Positions 27,631 to 36,589 of a stretch of DNA of 64,000 nt are shown here, piece after piece. The notes beneath the pieces are model-generated. The model made no database searches and had not been told where the DNA came from. It worked only from the letters and a program-made list of their open reading frames with translations. Position 1 is the first letter of the stretch, and each line of letters begins with the position of its first letter. The stretch is from Verrucomicrobiota bacterium (GTDB lineage: Bacteria > Verrucomicrobiota > Verrucomicrobiia > Limisphaerales > UBA8199), in assembly GCA_012517205.1 (NCBI GenBank), contig JAAYVL010000153.1:1-64000 (forward strand). Reading direction: 5' to 3'. A program made the position numbers and the translations under genes.

Positions 27631-28980
27631 ATGAACCGCAGACAATTCATCCAAGCCGGTGCGGCGGGATTGGCGTTGGCGTCCCTCGGCGGCTATGCCG
27701 CTGAATTCGCAGACCAGAAGAAGCGTGTTGGCCTCATCGGCTGCGGTTGGTACGGCAAGAGTGATTTGCTCCGCCTGATCCAGGTTGCGCCGGTCGAGGT
27801 GGTCTCGCTATGCGACGTGGATAAGCAGATGCTCGCCGGGGCGGCGGAGATCGTCGCCGCGCGCCAGGCCTCCAGGAAGGCGCCCCGCACCTATCATGAC
27901 TACCGGGAGATGCTCCGCGAAAAGGACCTGGAGATTGTCCTGATCGCCACGCCGGACCATTGGCACGCCCTGCCGATGATCGCCGCGGTGGAAGCCGGCG
28001 CGGATGTTTATGTGCAGAAGCCAATCAGCGTGGATGTGGTCGAGGGGCAGGCCATGCTGGCCGCCGCGCGCAAGCATAAACGCGTCGTGCAGGTCGGCAC
28101 CCAGCGCCGCAGCACCCCGCATCTCATCGAAGCCCGGGACGCCATTCTGCGCGAGGGAAAGCTTGGCAAAATCGGGCTGGTGGAGATTTACAGCTATTAC
28201 GGCGGCGGCGCCGGAACGGAGCCCGAGGACAGTGCGCCGCCCGATTACCTTGACTGGGAGATGTGGACCGGCCCGGCGCCTCTGCGTCCCTACAACCGCA
28301 TGAAGCACCCGCGCGGCTGGCGATCGTTCATGGAATATGGCAACGGCACCGTCGGCGATCTCTGCATCCACATGCTCGATGCGGCGCGCTGGATGCTGGG
28401 TCTTGGCGCGCCGCGAACGGTCAGCTCCGCCGGTGGCATTTTCGTGCGCCAGGGCCGGAAGGCCAACATCGCCGACACCCAAACCGCGATCTTCGACTTC
28501 GGCGATTTGCAGGTGGTCTGGCAGCATCGCCGCTGGGGCCAATCACCCGACCCGCGCTATCCCTGGGGCATTACGTTCTGGGGAGAGAAGGGACATCTCA
28601 AGGCCAGCATTAACAGCTATACCTTTGTGCCCGCCGATAACCGTCCCCCTCTGCACCGCGAAGTGACGATGGAGTTGGAGCAATACCCCGAGGACCGGGA
28701 GGAAAAGGAACTGGAAAAACAAGTCGCGCCCGCGATACGGGGCCACATGAAAGACTTTCTGGCCGCCATTGCCACGCGTGGCAAGCCCGTAGCCGATATC
28801 GAGCAGGGGTATATTTCCACGACGGCCTGCATCCTGGCCAACCTGTCCATGAAGCTGGGCCGCAGCCTGGCGTGGGACGCCGCACGGGGGCGCGTGGTCG
28901 GTGATGAGGAAGCCAACGGTCTCCTGGCACGGCCCTACCGCGCGCCCTGGGAGCATCCCGAGCCGTTGAAATTCAGTTAG
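27631..28980 (+). CDS. TAT-exported Gfo/Idh/MocA-family oxidoreductase (1)
   Basis: A 449-residue NAD(P)-dependent oxidoreductase of the Gfo/Idh/MocA family, acting on sugars or cyclitols. A twin-arginine signal (NRRQFIQAGAAGLALASLGG) directs it across the membrane. The Rossmann motif is VGLIGCGWYGKSDLL, followed by CDVDK and ATPDHWHALP. The usual catalytic EKP triplet reads QKP (VYVQKPISVDVVEG), a substitution also seen in some family members. Residues from about 290 on form the substrate domain. It converges on a second family member at 29027. Exported members of this family are expanded in Planctomycetes/Verrucomicrobiota. Confidence 0.85.
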   Translation: MNRRQFIQAGAAGLALASLGGYAAEFADQKKRVGLIGCGWYGKSDLLRLIQVAPVEVVSLCDVDKQMLAGAAEIVAARQASRKAPRTYHDYREMLREKDLEIVLIATPDHWHALPMIAAVEAGADVYVQKPISVDVVEGQAMLAAARKHKRVVQVGTQRRSTPHLIEARDAILREGKLGKIGLVEIYSYYGGGAGTEPEDSAPPDYLDWEMWTGPAPLRPYNRMKHPRGWRSFMEYGNGTVGDLCIHMLDAARWMLGLGAPRTVSSAGGIFVRQGRKANIADTQTAIFDFGDLQVVWQHRRWGQSPDPRYPWGITFWGEKGHLKASINSYTFVPADNRPPLHREVTMELEQYPEDREEKELEKQVAPAIRGHMKDFLAAIATRGKPVADIEQGYISTTACILANLSMKLGRSLAWDAARGRVVGDEEANGLLARPYRAPWEHPEPLKFS

Positions 28981-29026
28981 TCCCGGCCCGCCGGGTGGGC
29001 CACCGCTTCCGGCGCCGCCGCCGCGC

Positions 29027-30532
29027 CTACACCTTCGCCGGCACGACAAACGGTGGGCGATAAGGGCGCGTCAGCATTTCGTTGGCCGCCCGGTTTCCCG
29101 CAAAGCGTTCTTTCCGGGGGTCAAACTTGAGCGGCATCCCCAACCACACCTTGTCCTTCGCCAGATCCACGCCGTTGGCATCCAGATGCCCGGCCATGCG
29201 GTCAAAGGCCTCGGCCAGGCTCCGGTTATCCGCAAGCGCCTGCCGGATTTCTCCCGGCGCCTTTTGCGCCCCCAGCCGATAGGAGATATTCCCGGTATGA
29301 ACCAGGCCCGCCGACAAATGGCCTTCCAGGATCTCCGCGTTGAGCGCTTGGACGTTGCGGCTCCGGACAGCGGCGATCCAGTTGCCATGATGGCCGCCCG
29401 ATTCCGCCGTCAACCCCACCGGAGTCTTCACCGAATCGGCCGCGGCCTTCTTTCGGCCCGTGAAGCGCGTGATTTCCTTGCCGTCGCGGTCATAGATGAT
29501 CGCTTCGGTATAGCTGGGGACTACCACGCTGCCATGCTCGCACTCGATGACGTTGCCGATGCTCACGCCCCGGTAGTTGTCCATCTTCCAGCCCTGGCTT
29601 TGCGCCGCCTGGTCGTGCGGCAAGCCGCGCACTTCAAAGAGCAGCGGGGTTTTGTATCCGTGATAGACAATGAGAGTGTTGGGGGTTTCGGCGGAATCCT
29701 GGTAGCCCAGGCGCCCGCCAATGGCTTGCGTGAAGGGCGCAATGGTCTTTTCGCCCAGAAACCAGCGGGCAATATCCAACTGGTGCGGGCCCTGGTTCCC
29801 ATAATCGCCGTTGCCGTAGTTCCAAAACCAATGCCAGTCGTAGTGAATCGTCCCATTGCCGGTTTTGCGGCGCGGTGGTTCGTTTGGGGCCGGGCCACAC
29901 CAGAGATCATACTCGATGTAAGCGGGCACCGGCTGCGGCCCATCCACCGTTCCGATACTCCTGCGGGCCTTGTAACAAAAGCCGCGCGCCAGCAGAATCC
30001 GGCCCAGGCGCCCCTCGCGCACATACTGCACCGCCTCCTGCAGCCCTCCTGACGAACGGCACTGCGTGCCGCATTGGACGATGCGCTTATATTTGCGGGC
30101 CGCTTCAACCATTTTGCGGCCCTCGAAAAGGTTGTGGCTGGCCGGTTTCTCGACGTAAACATCCTTGCCCGCCTGGCAGGCCCACACTGTTGCCAGCGCG
30201 TGCCAATGGTTCGGCGTCGCGATGGAAACCGCGTCCACATCCTTGTTGTCGAGCACCCGGCGCAGATCGGTGCAGGCCTGGACGCTGCTGCCCAGTTCCC
30301 GGGCCTTGGCTTCCAGCACCTGGCGGTCCACGTCGCAAATAGCCACCACCCGCACGCCGCTGAGCCTGTTCAGGGCCTTGATATGGCCGGCGCCCTGGCC
30401 GCGAAAGCCAATCACCGCAACGCGGATGTCGTCATTGGCCCCGACAGCCCGGCTCCAGGTGCGAGCGTCCAGACTGAAAGCGGCGGCGCCGAGGGCAACG
30501 GTTTTGAGGAAATCACGACGATTCAGGTTCAT
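29027..30532 (-). CDS. TAT-exported Gfo/Idh/MocA-family oxidoreductase (2)
   Basis: A 501-residue family member. The TAT signal is NRRDFLKTVALGAAAFSLDA. The Rossmann region has RVAVIGFRGQGAGHIKAL and ICDVDR, then ATPNHWHALATVWACQAGKDVYVEKPAS with the intact catalytic EKP. The substrate domain contains YEYDLWCGPAPNEPP-like residues (YIEYDLWCGPAPNEPP) and GNQGPHQLDIARWFLG. The pair at 27631 is a diverged paralogue, pointing at it tail to tail. The substrate is not readable. The N-terminal heavy cofactor is bound before folded export, as is usual for TAT enzymes. Confidence 0.85.
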   Translation of the reverse strand: MNLNRRDFLKTVALGAAAFSLDARTWSRAVGANDDIRVAVIGFRGQGAGHIKALNRLSGVRVVAICDVDRQVLEAKARELGSSVQACTDLRRVLDNKDVDAVSIATPNHWHALATVWACQAGKDVYVEKPASHNLFEGRKMVEAARKYKRIVQCGTQCRSSGGLQEAVQYVREGRLGRILLARGFCYKARRSIGTVDGPQPVPAYIEYDLWCGPAPNEPPRRKTGNGTIHYDWHWFWNYGNGDYGNQGPHQLDIARWFLGEKTIAPFTQAIGGRLGYQDSAETPNTLIVYHGYKTPLLFEVRGLPHDQAAQSQGWKMDNYRGVSIGNVIECEHGSVVVPSYTEAIIYDRDGKEITRFTGRKKAAADSVKTPVGLTAESGGHHGNWIAAVRSRNVQALNAEILEGHLSAGLVHTGNISYRLGAQKAPGEIRQALADNRSLAEAFDRMAGHLDANGVDLAKDKVWLGMPLKFDPRKERFAGNRAANEMLTRPYRPPFVVPAKV

Positions 30533-30791
30533 AATAGTATTGTATTGTCTTTGGATTCAGTAGGGGAAGGCGGAGGTCAATTCAACTCCTTTTTCCTTAA
30601 CTGGCAGAAAACCGCGCACTGTCTGCCAGCCGCCAGGCATTCCGCGAGACCCTTTTTGCGACGCTGAGAGGGCCCCTGGAGCATCGGGCACTTCAGCTCC
30701 ACAGCAGCCGATTCGGCAAGGAGGAGCACTTTCGCATTCGCTTGACGGAGATGGGCTTTCCATCATACGATAGATCTATATAAACAGTTAG

Positions 30792-31154
30792 AGCCCAATC
30801 CCGCGCCTCTCCATCCAGGCTCTGCGCCAGCGCAAAGCTCACCGCCTGCGCTCCCTCAAGCTGCCGCCCCGCCTCATTTACACCTCCCTGCTGGAACGGT
30901 TCCTGACCTGCGGGCGCCCCCACTGCTCCTGTCATCAAGGCCACAAACACGGTCCCTTCTTCTACCTCAACCGCTGCCTGTCCAAAGGTCGCATGAGCAG
31001 CCTGCTGCTCAAATCCGACGCTCAGATCACCCAAGCCCGCCAAGCGGTCCAGGCCTACCGCCAGGTGCTCGCAGCTCTCGACCAACTCTCTTGGATCAAT
31101 CTGGAACTGCTGCGGCGCGATGAGCCCTTGTTCGGGAAACCAACCCCAGTATGA
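30792..31154 (+). pseudogene. DUF6788-like accessory protein of a transposon, start codon lost
   Basis: This open stretch is not in the track because it has no start codon. It reads RLIYTSLLERFLTCGRPHCS, then CHQGHKHGPFFYLN, and ends INLELLRRDEPLFGKPTPV before a TGA at 31152. This is the recognisable DUF6788-type small protein that precedes certain transposase genes. In frame, a TAG at 30789 closes the upstream end and no ATG, GTG or TTG precedes the conserved part, so the N-terminus is broken. Its stop overlaps the start of the decayed transposase. Confidence 0.65.
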
Positions 31155-32399
31155 GACTGCGTCAGTTCGCCGCCTATGTTCGCAAAGTCTTTCGCCTCCA
31201 CCGGCTGGCCGGCCGCATCAGCGGCTCCCGTTGTGACCCCGACATCCCCCTCGGCCATCTGGTTAAGTTTGGACTTCGGTGCCGTGTTCACCCCCCCCCC
31301 CAGCTTTCTTCAACTCCAAAGCGAGCCGCGCCGGAAAGCCTGGCGCAACACGCTGGGCTACGCCAAGCCCATCCGCGATGATGCCCTGGCTTATGCCACC
31401 GCGCGGATGCGGTTGGAGCCGTTGCGGACCGCGCTGGCGACCACCAACAAAGTGCTCAAGCGCAACAAGGCTTTCGTGCGCAATCAGATGAGCGGCCTGC
31501 TGGCTCTGAACATTGATGCCAATGAACATTTCAAGAGCCGGAGCCACTGCTGTCCGCAGTGCCTGCAACGCCAGCTCACGGTCAAGAATGCTCAGGGCCA
31601 GGAGGAAGAAGTTACCGAGTATTATCACAAAGAGGTTTATGCCCAACTCAGCGGACCGGCCTGGAACACGCTGTTGGATGGCGAACCCCTGCGTCCGGGG
31701 AGGAGGGCGGGCGGTGGCGTTGCGCTTGTTGGGCCGGCGGCGGCGTCTCTATGGCGTGCGCTTCCTGGATGTGGTCGTGGCCGATGCCGGGTACGCCAAG
31801 GGGCCGTTCCTCAAAGCGGTGACCGCTTTGGGCTGGGCCCTCGTCGTGGTGCTCAAGCAAGGGGATTACGACGTCTACCAGGAAGCCTGGGCCTTGACCC
31901 AAGGCCAACCCACCCACCAGTTCCGACAAGAGGAGCGCGAGGTCCGCCTTTGGGAAGTGCGCAGCCTGACCTTCTCCAAAACCTATGGCCGAGCCGTACG
32001 GGGGGTGCAGGCCGAGAAGAAATGGACCCAGTTCAAGGTCGTGGGCGGCAAAAAGATACCCGTTCCCAAACAGTCCGACTGGTTATGGGGGGTGACCGAG
32101 GACCTCGGCGGCTATGGTGGCCGGACCATTGGGAACCTGGGGCACGGTTGGTGGCGGATCGAGAACTACGCCTTCAACGTCCTGGCCCAGCACTGGCACC
32201 TGCGGCACTGCGCCCATCATGATCCGACTTCGATCCTAGCCTGTTTGCTCATTACGCTGCTGCCCTCAACCTGTTTCATGCCTTTGTTCTGCTCTAGGGC
32301 AAACTCTATCGGCAGGGCAAGATCACCCTGCAAGAACTGCGCCTGCAACTCTACCGGGCCGTTGAACACGGCTCGCTCCTGCTCCTGTTCAGCGGGTGA
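31151..32399 (+). pseudogene. Decayed transposase with several frameshifts
   Basis: The reading frame begins MRLRQFAAYVRKVFRLHRLA at 31151, leaves frame at a run of eleven C (31291-31301), continues in a second frame (LGYAKPIRDDALAYATARMR, later VTEYYHKEVYAQL), shifts again near 31710 to RFLDVVVADAGYAKG and GGRTIGNLGHGWWRIENYAF, and again near 32245 to YAAALNLFHAFVLL, which has an in-frame TAG. The pieces together resemble a DDE transposase of the IS4/IS1634-like group. At least three shifts and one stop mean it is inactive. Confidence 0.75.
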
Positions 32400-32689
32400 G
32401 CGCAAGGATAGGCTTTCGGCCGTCTGTTCTTTGATACTTCAAAACTGGCCGGCGGACCTTCACACAAGAAGTGTGTACTGGTGGAACGGGCGCGGCCCCC
32501 TCGACCGACTCGAAGGAACCTCTCGCCCCAGTTTTCCCAGCGCGAGTGCCGCCCCAATCATGGTGGAGACCAGCATACGGAATTTCTGCCGGGGCGGATG
32601 CGGGGTTGCCGTGCGCGGCGGTTTGCAGTATGCTCGGCCGCACGATGGCTTACATGGACAGGCCGGTCTGGCGGCGGAACTAAAGGTGC

Positions 32690-33520
32690 ATGGCGCGGCA
32701 AAGACATAACGTGCTACCTGGCTTCAGCCTGACGATGGGCTTTACGCTTTTCTACCTGGGCGCAATTGTTCTGATTCCTTTTGCCGCCTTGGTTTTGCGC
32801 GCGCTGGAGCTGTCGTGGCTGGATTTCTGGCGTTTGGCGACGACGGAACGGGCGCTGGCGGCGTATCGGCTGACGTTCGGGGCATCGCTGATTGCCGCGG
32901 CGGCCAACGGGGTGTTTGGCACGCTGCTGGCCTGGGTGCTTGTGCGCTATCATTTCCCCGGCCGCCGCAGTCTGGATGCGCTCATTGATTTCCCGTTTGC
33001 GCTGCCCACCGCGGTGGCAGGATTGACGCTGGCCAGCCTGTTTGCCCCCGACGGCTGGCTGGGGCGTTACCTGGTGCCGCTGGGAATCAAAGGTGCGTTT
33101 ACGCCGCTGGGGGTGGTAATTGCGCTGACGTTTGTGGGGCTGCCTTTTGTGGTGCGGACGCTCCAACCGGTGTTGCAGAACCTGGAGCGGGAGGTCGAGG
33201 AGGCGGCGGCCACGCTGGGCGCGGGCCGGTTGCGCACGTTCGCGCAGATCATAGCCCCAACGCTGCTGCCGGCGGTGCTGACCGGGCTGGCGCTAGCGTT
33301 TGCCCGGGCCGTCGGGGAATACGGGTCCATTGTATTTATTTCGGGCAACCTTCCCTTCAAGACGGAGATTGCGCCGTACTTGATCGTGCAGCGCCTGGAA
33401 GAATATGACTACACGGGAGCGATTGCGCTGGCGGTGGTGCTGCTGGTCTTTTCGTTTCTGCTGCTCGGGGCCATCAATTTGCTGGAACAGTGGTCCCGCC
33501 ATGCGCGCCGCCCCGCTTGA
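32690..33520 (+). CDS. cysT: Sulfate/thiosulfate ABC transporter permease CysT
   Basis: A 276-residue inner-membrane permease with six predicted transmembrane helices. The conserved segment PFALPTAVAGLTLASLFAPDGWLG and the EAA loop LEREVEEAAATLGAGRLRTFAQIIAPTLLPA, followed by RAVGEYGSIVFISGN, are typical of CysT (CysU). It is followed by cysW and cysA in the expected order. Upstream lies a decayed transposon rather than a binding-protein gene. The ATG has no strong Shine-Dalgarno sequence. Specificity (sulfate, thiosulfate) is inferred from family; molybdate permeases (ModB) are single genes, so unlikely. Confidence 0.88.
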   Translation: MARQRHNVLPGFSLTMGFTLFYLGAIVLIPFAALVLRALELSWLDFWRLATTERALAAYRLTFGASLIAAAANGVFGTLLAWVLVRYHFPGRRSLDALIDFPFALPTAVAGLTLASLFAPDGWLGRYLVPLGIKGAFTPLGVVIALTFVGLPFVVRTLQPVLQNLEREVEEAAATLGAGRLRTFAQIIAPTLLPAVLTGLALAFARAVGEYGSIVFISGNLPFKTEIAPYLIVQRLEEYDYTGAIALAVVLLVFSFLLLGAINLLEQWSRHARRPA

Positions 33521-33524
33521 GGTT

Positions 33525-34430
33525 ATGACGACCTTTTTCCCAGGCAAGCGTGGAACGGCGCCGCGCGCCGCGCAGCGAGGCGTGGAGGAATCGTCGCTGG
33601 CGAAGTGGACGCTTATTGGCATTGCCCTGGTTTTCTGCGTGGGGTTTCTGCTGCTGCCGCTGCTGAACGTCTTTGCGCAGGCCCTGGCGAAGGGGGGGGC
33701 GCATTATTGGCGTTCGCTGACGGAACCAGATTCGCGGGCGGCCATTCGCCTCACACTCATGGTGGCCGCCATCTGCGTGCCGCTCAATGTGCTGTTTGGA
33801 TTGGCGGCGGCGTGGGCCATTGCCAAGTTCGAGTTCCGGGGCAAGCCGTTTCTGGTCACGTTGATAGATTTGCCGTTTTCGGTTTCGCCGGTCGTGGCCG
33901 GGCTGATGCTTGTCGTGCTGCTGGGGCAGCAAGGTTTCTTTGGCGAATGGCTCGCGGCGCATGAGATTAAAATTATTTTTGCGGTGCCCGGCCTTGTGCT
34001 GGCGACGGTATTCATCACCTTTCCTTTCGTCGCCCGGGAGTTGATTCCCGTAATGCAGGCCGCCGGCACGGAGCAGGAAGAAGCGGCGCTAACGCTGGGG
34101 GCCAGTGGCTGGCAGACATTTTGGCACGTCACGCTGCCTTCGGTGAAGTGGGGCCTGATCTACGGGGTCATCCTTTGCAACGCGCGCGCGATGGGAGAGT
34201 TTGGCGCCGTCTCGGTTGTTTCCGGGCACATTGCCGGACTCACGGAGACGATGCCGCTGCGGGTGCAGGCGCTTTACGAGGGCGCGACCACGGCGACCAC
34301 GGCGGCGGCGTTTGCGGTGGCCAGCTTGCTCGCCTTGCTGGCGCTGCTTACCCTGGGGGTCAAGAGTGCCCTGGAATGGCGGCAGGCACGGGCGGAGCGG
34401 ATAGCCGCCAGCGGGGCAGGCCAACGATGA
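33525..34430 (+). CDS. cysW: Sulfate/thiosulfate ABC transporter permease CysW
   Basis: A 301-residue permease partnering CysT. It has LIDLPFSVSPVVAGLMLVVLLG, the EAA loop EQEEAALTLGASGWQTFWHVTLP, and RAMGEFGAVSVVSGHIAGLTETMPL, the CysW hallmark. The true start is ATG 33525 (MTTFFPGK) or 33501, not 33405. A short hydrophilic N-terminal extension precedes the first helix. Its stop overlaps the cysA start by four bases. Confidence 0.88.
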   Translation: MTTFFPGKRGTAPRAAQRGVEESSLAKWTLIGIALVFCVGFLLLPLLNVFAQALAKGGAHYWRSLTEPDSRAAIRLTLMVAAICVPLNVLFGLAAAWAIAKFEFRGKPFLVTLIDLPFSVSPVVAGLMLVVLLGQQGFFGEWLAAHEIKIIFAVPGLVLATVFITFPFVARELIPVMQAAGTEQEEAALTLGASGWQTFWHVTLPSVKWGLIYGVILCNARAMGEFGAVSVVSGHIAGLTETMPLRVQALYEGATTATTAAAFAVASLLALLALLTLGVKSALEWRQARAERIAASGAGQR

Positions 34431-35530
34431 GCATAGAACTGCAAGGCGTCACCAAGAAGTTCGGCGATACCGTGGCCGTCAACAACGTCAGCTTTTCCGT
34501 TAGGGAAGGCGAGTTAATGGCCCTGCTGGGCCCGAGCGGCGGGGGGAAGACCACGGTGTTGCGGCTGGTAGCGGGGCTGGAAATGCCGACGGCGGGAGAC
34601 GTATTTATCCGCGGCCGGCGGGTGAATGATTTATCGGTGCAACAGCGGAACATAGGGTTCGTGTTTCAGAATTATGCCCTGTTCAAGAACATGAACGTGT
34701 TCCGGAATATTGCTTTTGGCCTGAAGATTAAAAAGTGGAAGCGCGCCCGGATGCAGGCGCGGATTGAGGAGCTGTTGAAGCTCTTTGGGCTGGAGGGGTT
34801 GGAACGGCGCTACCCGCACCAGTTGTCGGGCGGCCAGCGCCAGCGGGTGGCCATCGCCCGGGCGCTGGCGCCGCAACCAAGTGTTTTATTGCTGGATGAG
34901 CCGTTCGGCGCTGTGGACGCCCGAATTCGCCAGGAACTGCGGGAATGGCTGGTGACGCTGCATCATGATTTGAACGTGACGACGGTGTTCGTCACGCACG
35001 ATCAGGAAGAAGCATTGGAGGTCGCCAACCGCATCGTTATCTTTTCCGGCGGCGTTCTGGAGCAGGTGGGCACCCCGCGCGAGGTTTATGACCAACCGGC
35101 GAATGAGTTCGTCGCGCGCTTCATCGGCGCGATGAATGTGCTGGAAGCGAAAGTGCGGGAGGGCGTGGCGCGCATCGGCGAACTGGAGTTCCCCGCCTCC
35201 GGCGAGGCCGAGGGGCAGCAGGTACGAGTGGGGTTTCGTCCTTATGCGGTGCAGGTTTCCGCGGATCTGACACGTTATCGCTATCACGCGGTATTGCAGC
35301 ATACGTTTTTCCTGGGGGTGCTGCTGCGGCTCGAATTGGAGTTGCCCAGCGGGTTGACCCTCCGCGCCCGCATGACCAAGGAAGACTACGCGCAGCAGGG
35401 GCTGGAGGATGGGCGGCGCGTCTCTTTCCAAATCCGCCAATACCGCCTGCTCGCCGGAGAGGCGGCGGCGTTGGGGCCGGAGGCCGAGTTGCAGCCAGAG
35501 ACGCCGCCGGTGCTGGGAGACTATATTTGA
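34427..35530 (+). CDS. cysA: Sulfate/thiosulfate ABC transporter ATP-binding protein
   Basis: A 367-residue ATPase. Walker A GPSGGGKTT, Q-loop FVFQNYALFKNM, signature LSGGQRQRVAIARALA, Walker B VLLLDEPFGAVDA and H-loop FVTHDQEEALEVA are all present. The C-terminal TOBE-like region, ending VGFRPYAVQV and a basic tail, fits CysA. The track start at 34121 is wrong, since those residues are a shadow of cysW; the ATG at 34427 overlaps the cysW stop. It completes a three-gene transporter lacking a visible binding protein. Confidence 0.9.
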   Translation: MSIELQGVTKKFGDTVAVNNVSFSVREGELMALLGPSGGGKTTVLRLVAGLEMPTAGDVFIRGRRVNDLSVQQRNIGFVFQNYALFKNMNVFRNIAFGLKIKKWKRARMQARIEELLKLFGLEGLERRYPHQLSGGQRQRVAIARALAPQPSVLLLDEPFGAVDARIRQELREWLVTLHHDLNVTTVFVTHDQEEALEVANRIVIFSGGVLEQVGTPREVYDQPANEFVARFIGAMNVLEAKVREGVARIGELEFPASGEAEGQQVRVGFRPYAVQVSADLTRYRYHAVLQHTFFLGVLLRLELELPSGLTLRARMTKEDYAQQGLEDGRRVSFQIRQYRLLAGEAAALGPEAELQPETPPVLGDYI

Positions 35531-35664
35531 GCGGCAGATTCCGGGAGGTGCCGGCGCTTTCCGTTGCGGTTTGCGCTGCCAACAGCCGGCAGTTGACGCG
35601 AGGCTTCGTTCCGGGATAAGGTGTGAGCGGCAATGGCACTATGCCTTCCATACTAACCAAACGA

Positions 35665-36525
35665 ATGAGATCATCTGTGAATTATAATTCATCTTCCGCT
35701 TTGAATCGCCGCGAGTTTATCGGGGCAGTCGGCCTTACCGCCATGGTTCTGGGAACTGCGCCCTGGGCCCAGGGCGCCCCGGGCAAAAAGATTCCAATTG
35801 GGCTGCAACTCTATTCGCTGCGCGAACAGTGCAAGACCGACTTGCCGGGTATGTTGGCGGCCGTAGCAAAAATCGGATATCGCGGTGTCGAATTTGCCGG
35901 GTATCATGGCCGCAGCGCGAAGGAATTACGCAAGCTGCTTGACGATCATGGCCTGGTCGCCTGCGGCACGCATACGCCGTACGAATCTGTGTTGCCGAAT
36001 AAGCTGGAAGAGACGGTCGAGTTCAACCGCATCCTGGGCAACAAGTTTCTCATCGTTCCCTGGATGAGCGAGGCGAAGTCCAAGCAGGAATGGCTGGATC
36101 GGGCGAAACTGTTCAACGAAATCGCCGACAAAGTGAAGGCCCAGGGCATGTGGATCGGCTACCATGCGCACGCCCATGACTTCAAGCAGATTGATGGGGT
36201 ATCAGCCTGGGACCTGTTCTTTGGCAACACCAAGCCCACGGTGGTCATGCAGCTCGACACCAGTAATTGCCTGGCCGGAGGGGCGGACCCAGTCGCCGTG
36301 CTGAATCGGTATCCCGGGCGGGAGCAGACGATTCACCTCAAAGCCCACGGTGGCGGACCCGATGCCGTCATAGGCGAAGACAAAGTGGATTGGAAGTCGG
36401 TTTTTGCCTTTTGCGAGCGCAAGGGCAAAACCCAGTGGTATATTGTCGAGCATGAGAGTGCGCGGGATCCCCTTGATGCGGTCGCGCGCTGTTTCGAGGC
36501 GCTGCGAAAATTCGGCAAAGTGTGA
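35665..36525 (+). CDS. TAT-exported sugar phosphate isomerase/epimerase-like protein
   Basis: A 286-residue TIM-barrel (xylose-isomerase-like) protein. The signal is twin-arginine: LNRREFIGAVGLTAMVLG. The barrel has GLQLYSLREQCKTDLPGML, GYRGVEFAGYHG, a metal-ligand set GYHAHAHDF, VMQLDTSNC, HLKAHGGG and VEHESARDP. Such proteins are common in Planctomycetes/Verrucomicrobiota beside Gfo/Idh/MocA oxidoreductases. Starts at 35623 (GTG) and 35641 are possible; I prefer 35665. The substrate is unknown. Confidence 0.75.
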   Translation: MRSSVNYNSSSALNRREFIGAVGLTAMVLGTAPWAQGAPGKKIPIGLQLYSLREQCKTDLPGMLAAVAKIGYRGVEFAGYHGRSAKELRKLLDDHGLVACGTHTPYESVLPNKLEETVEFNRILGNKFLIVPWMSEAKSKQEWLDRAKLFNEIADKVKAQGMWIGYHAHAHDFKQIDGVSAWDLFFGNTKPTVVMQLDTSNCLAGGADPVAVLNRYPGREQTIHLKAHGGGPDAVIGEDKVDWKSVFAFCERKGKTQWYIVEHESARDPLDAVARCFEALRKFGKV

Positions 36526-36589
36526 GCTGAAAAGCCTGGCGCAACATTGCGTCCGCCGTGGCCCGGTTAATCGCTCGGGCAAGCTCCCG

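Larger units (their letters stand above)
30792..32399 (+). mobile_element. Remnant transposon (DUF6788-like gene plus transposase)
   Basis: The two broken genes form one decayed element. I could not identify terminal inverted repeats or target duplications in the flanks (30533-30791 and 32400-32689). The flanks hold no other gene I can support. It sits immediately upstream of cysT, where a sulfate-binding-protein gene is often found. Confidence 0.6.
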
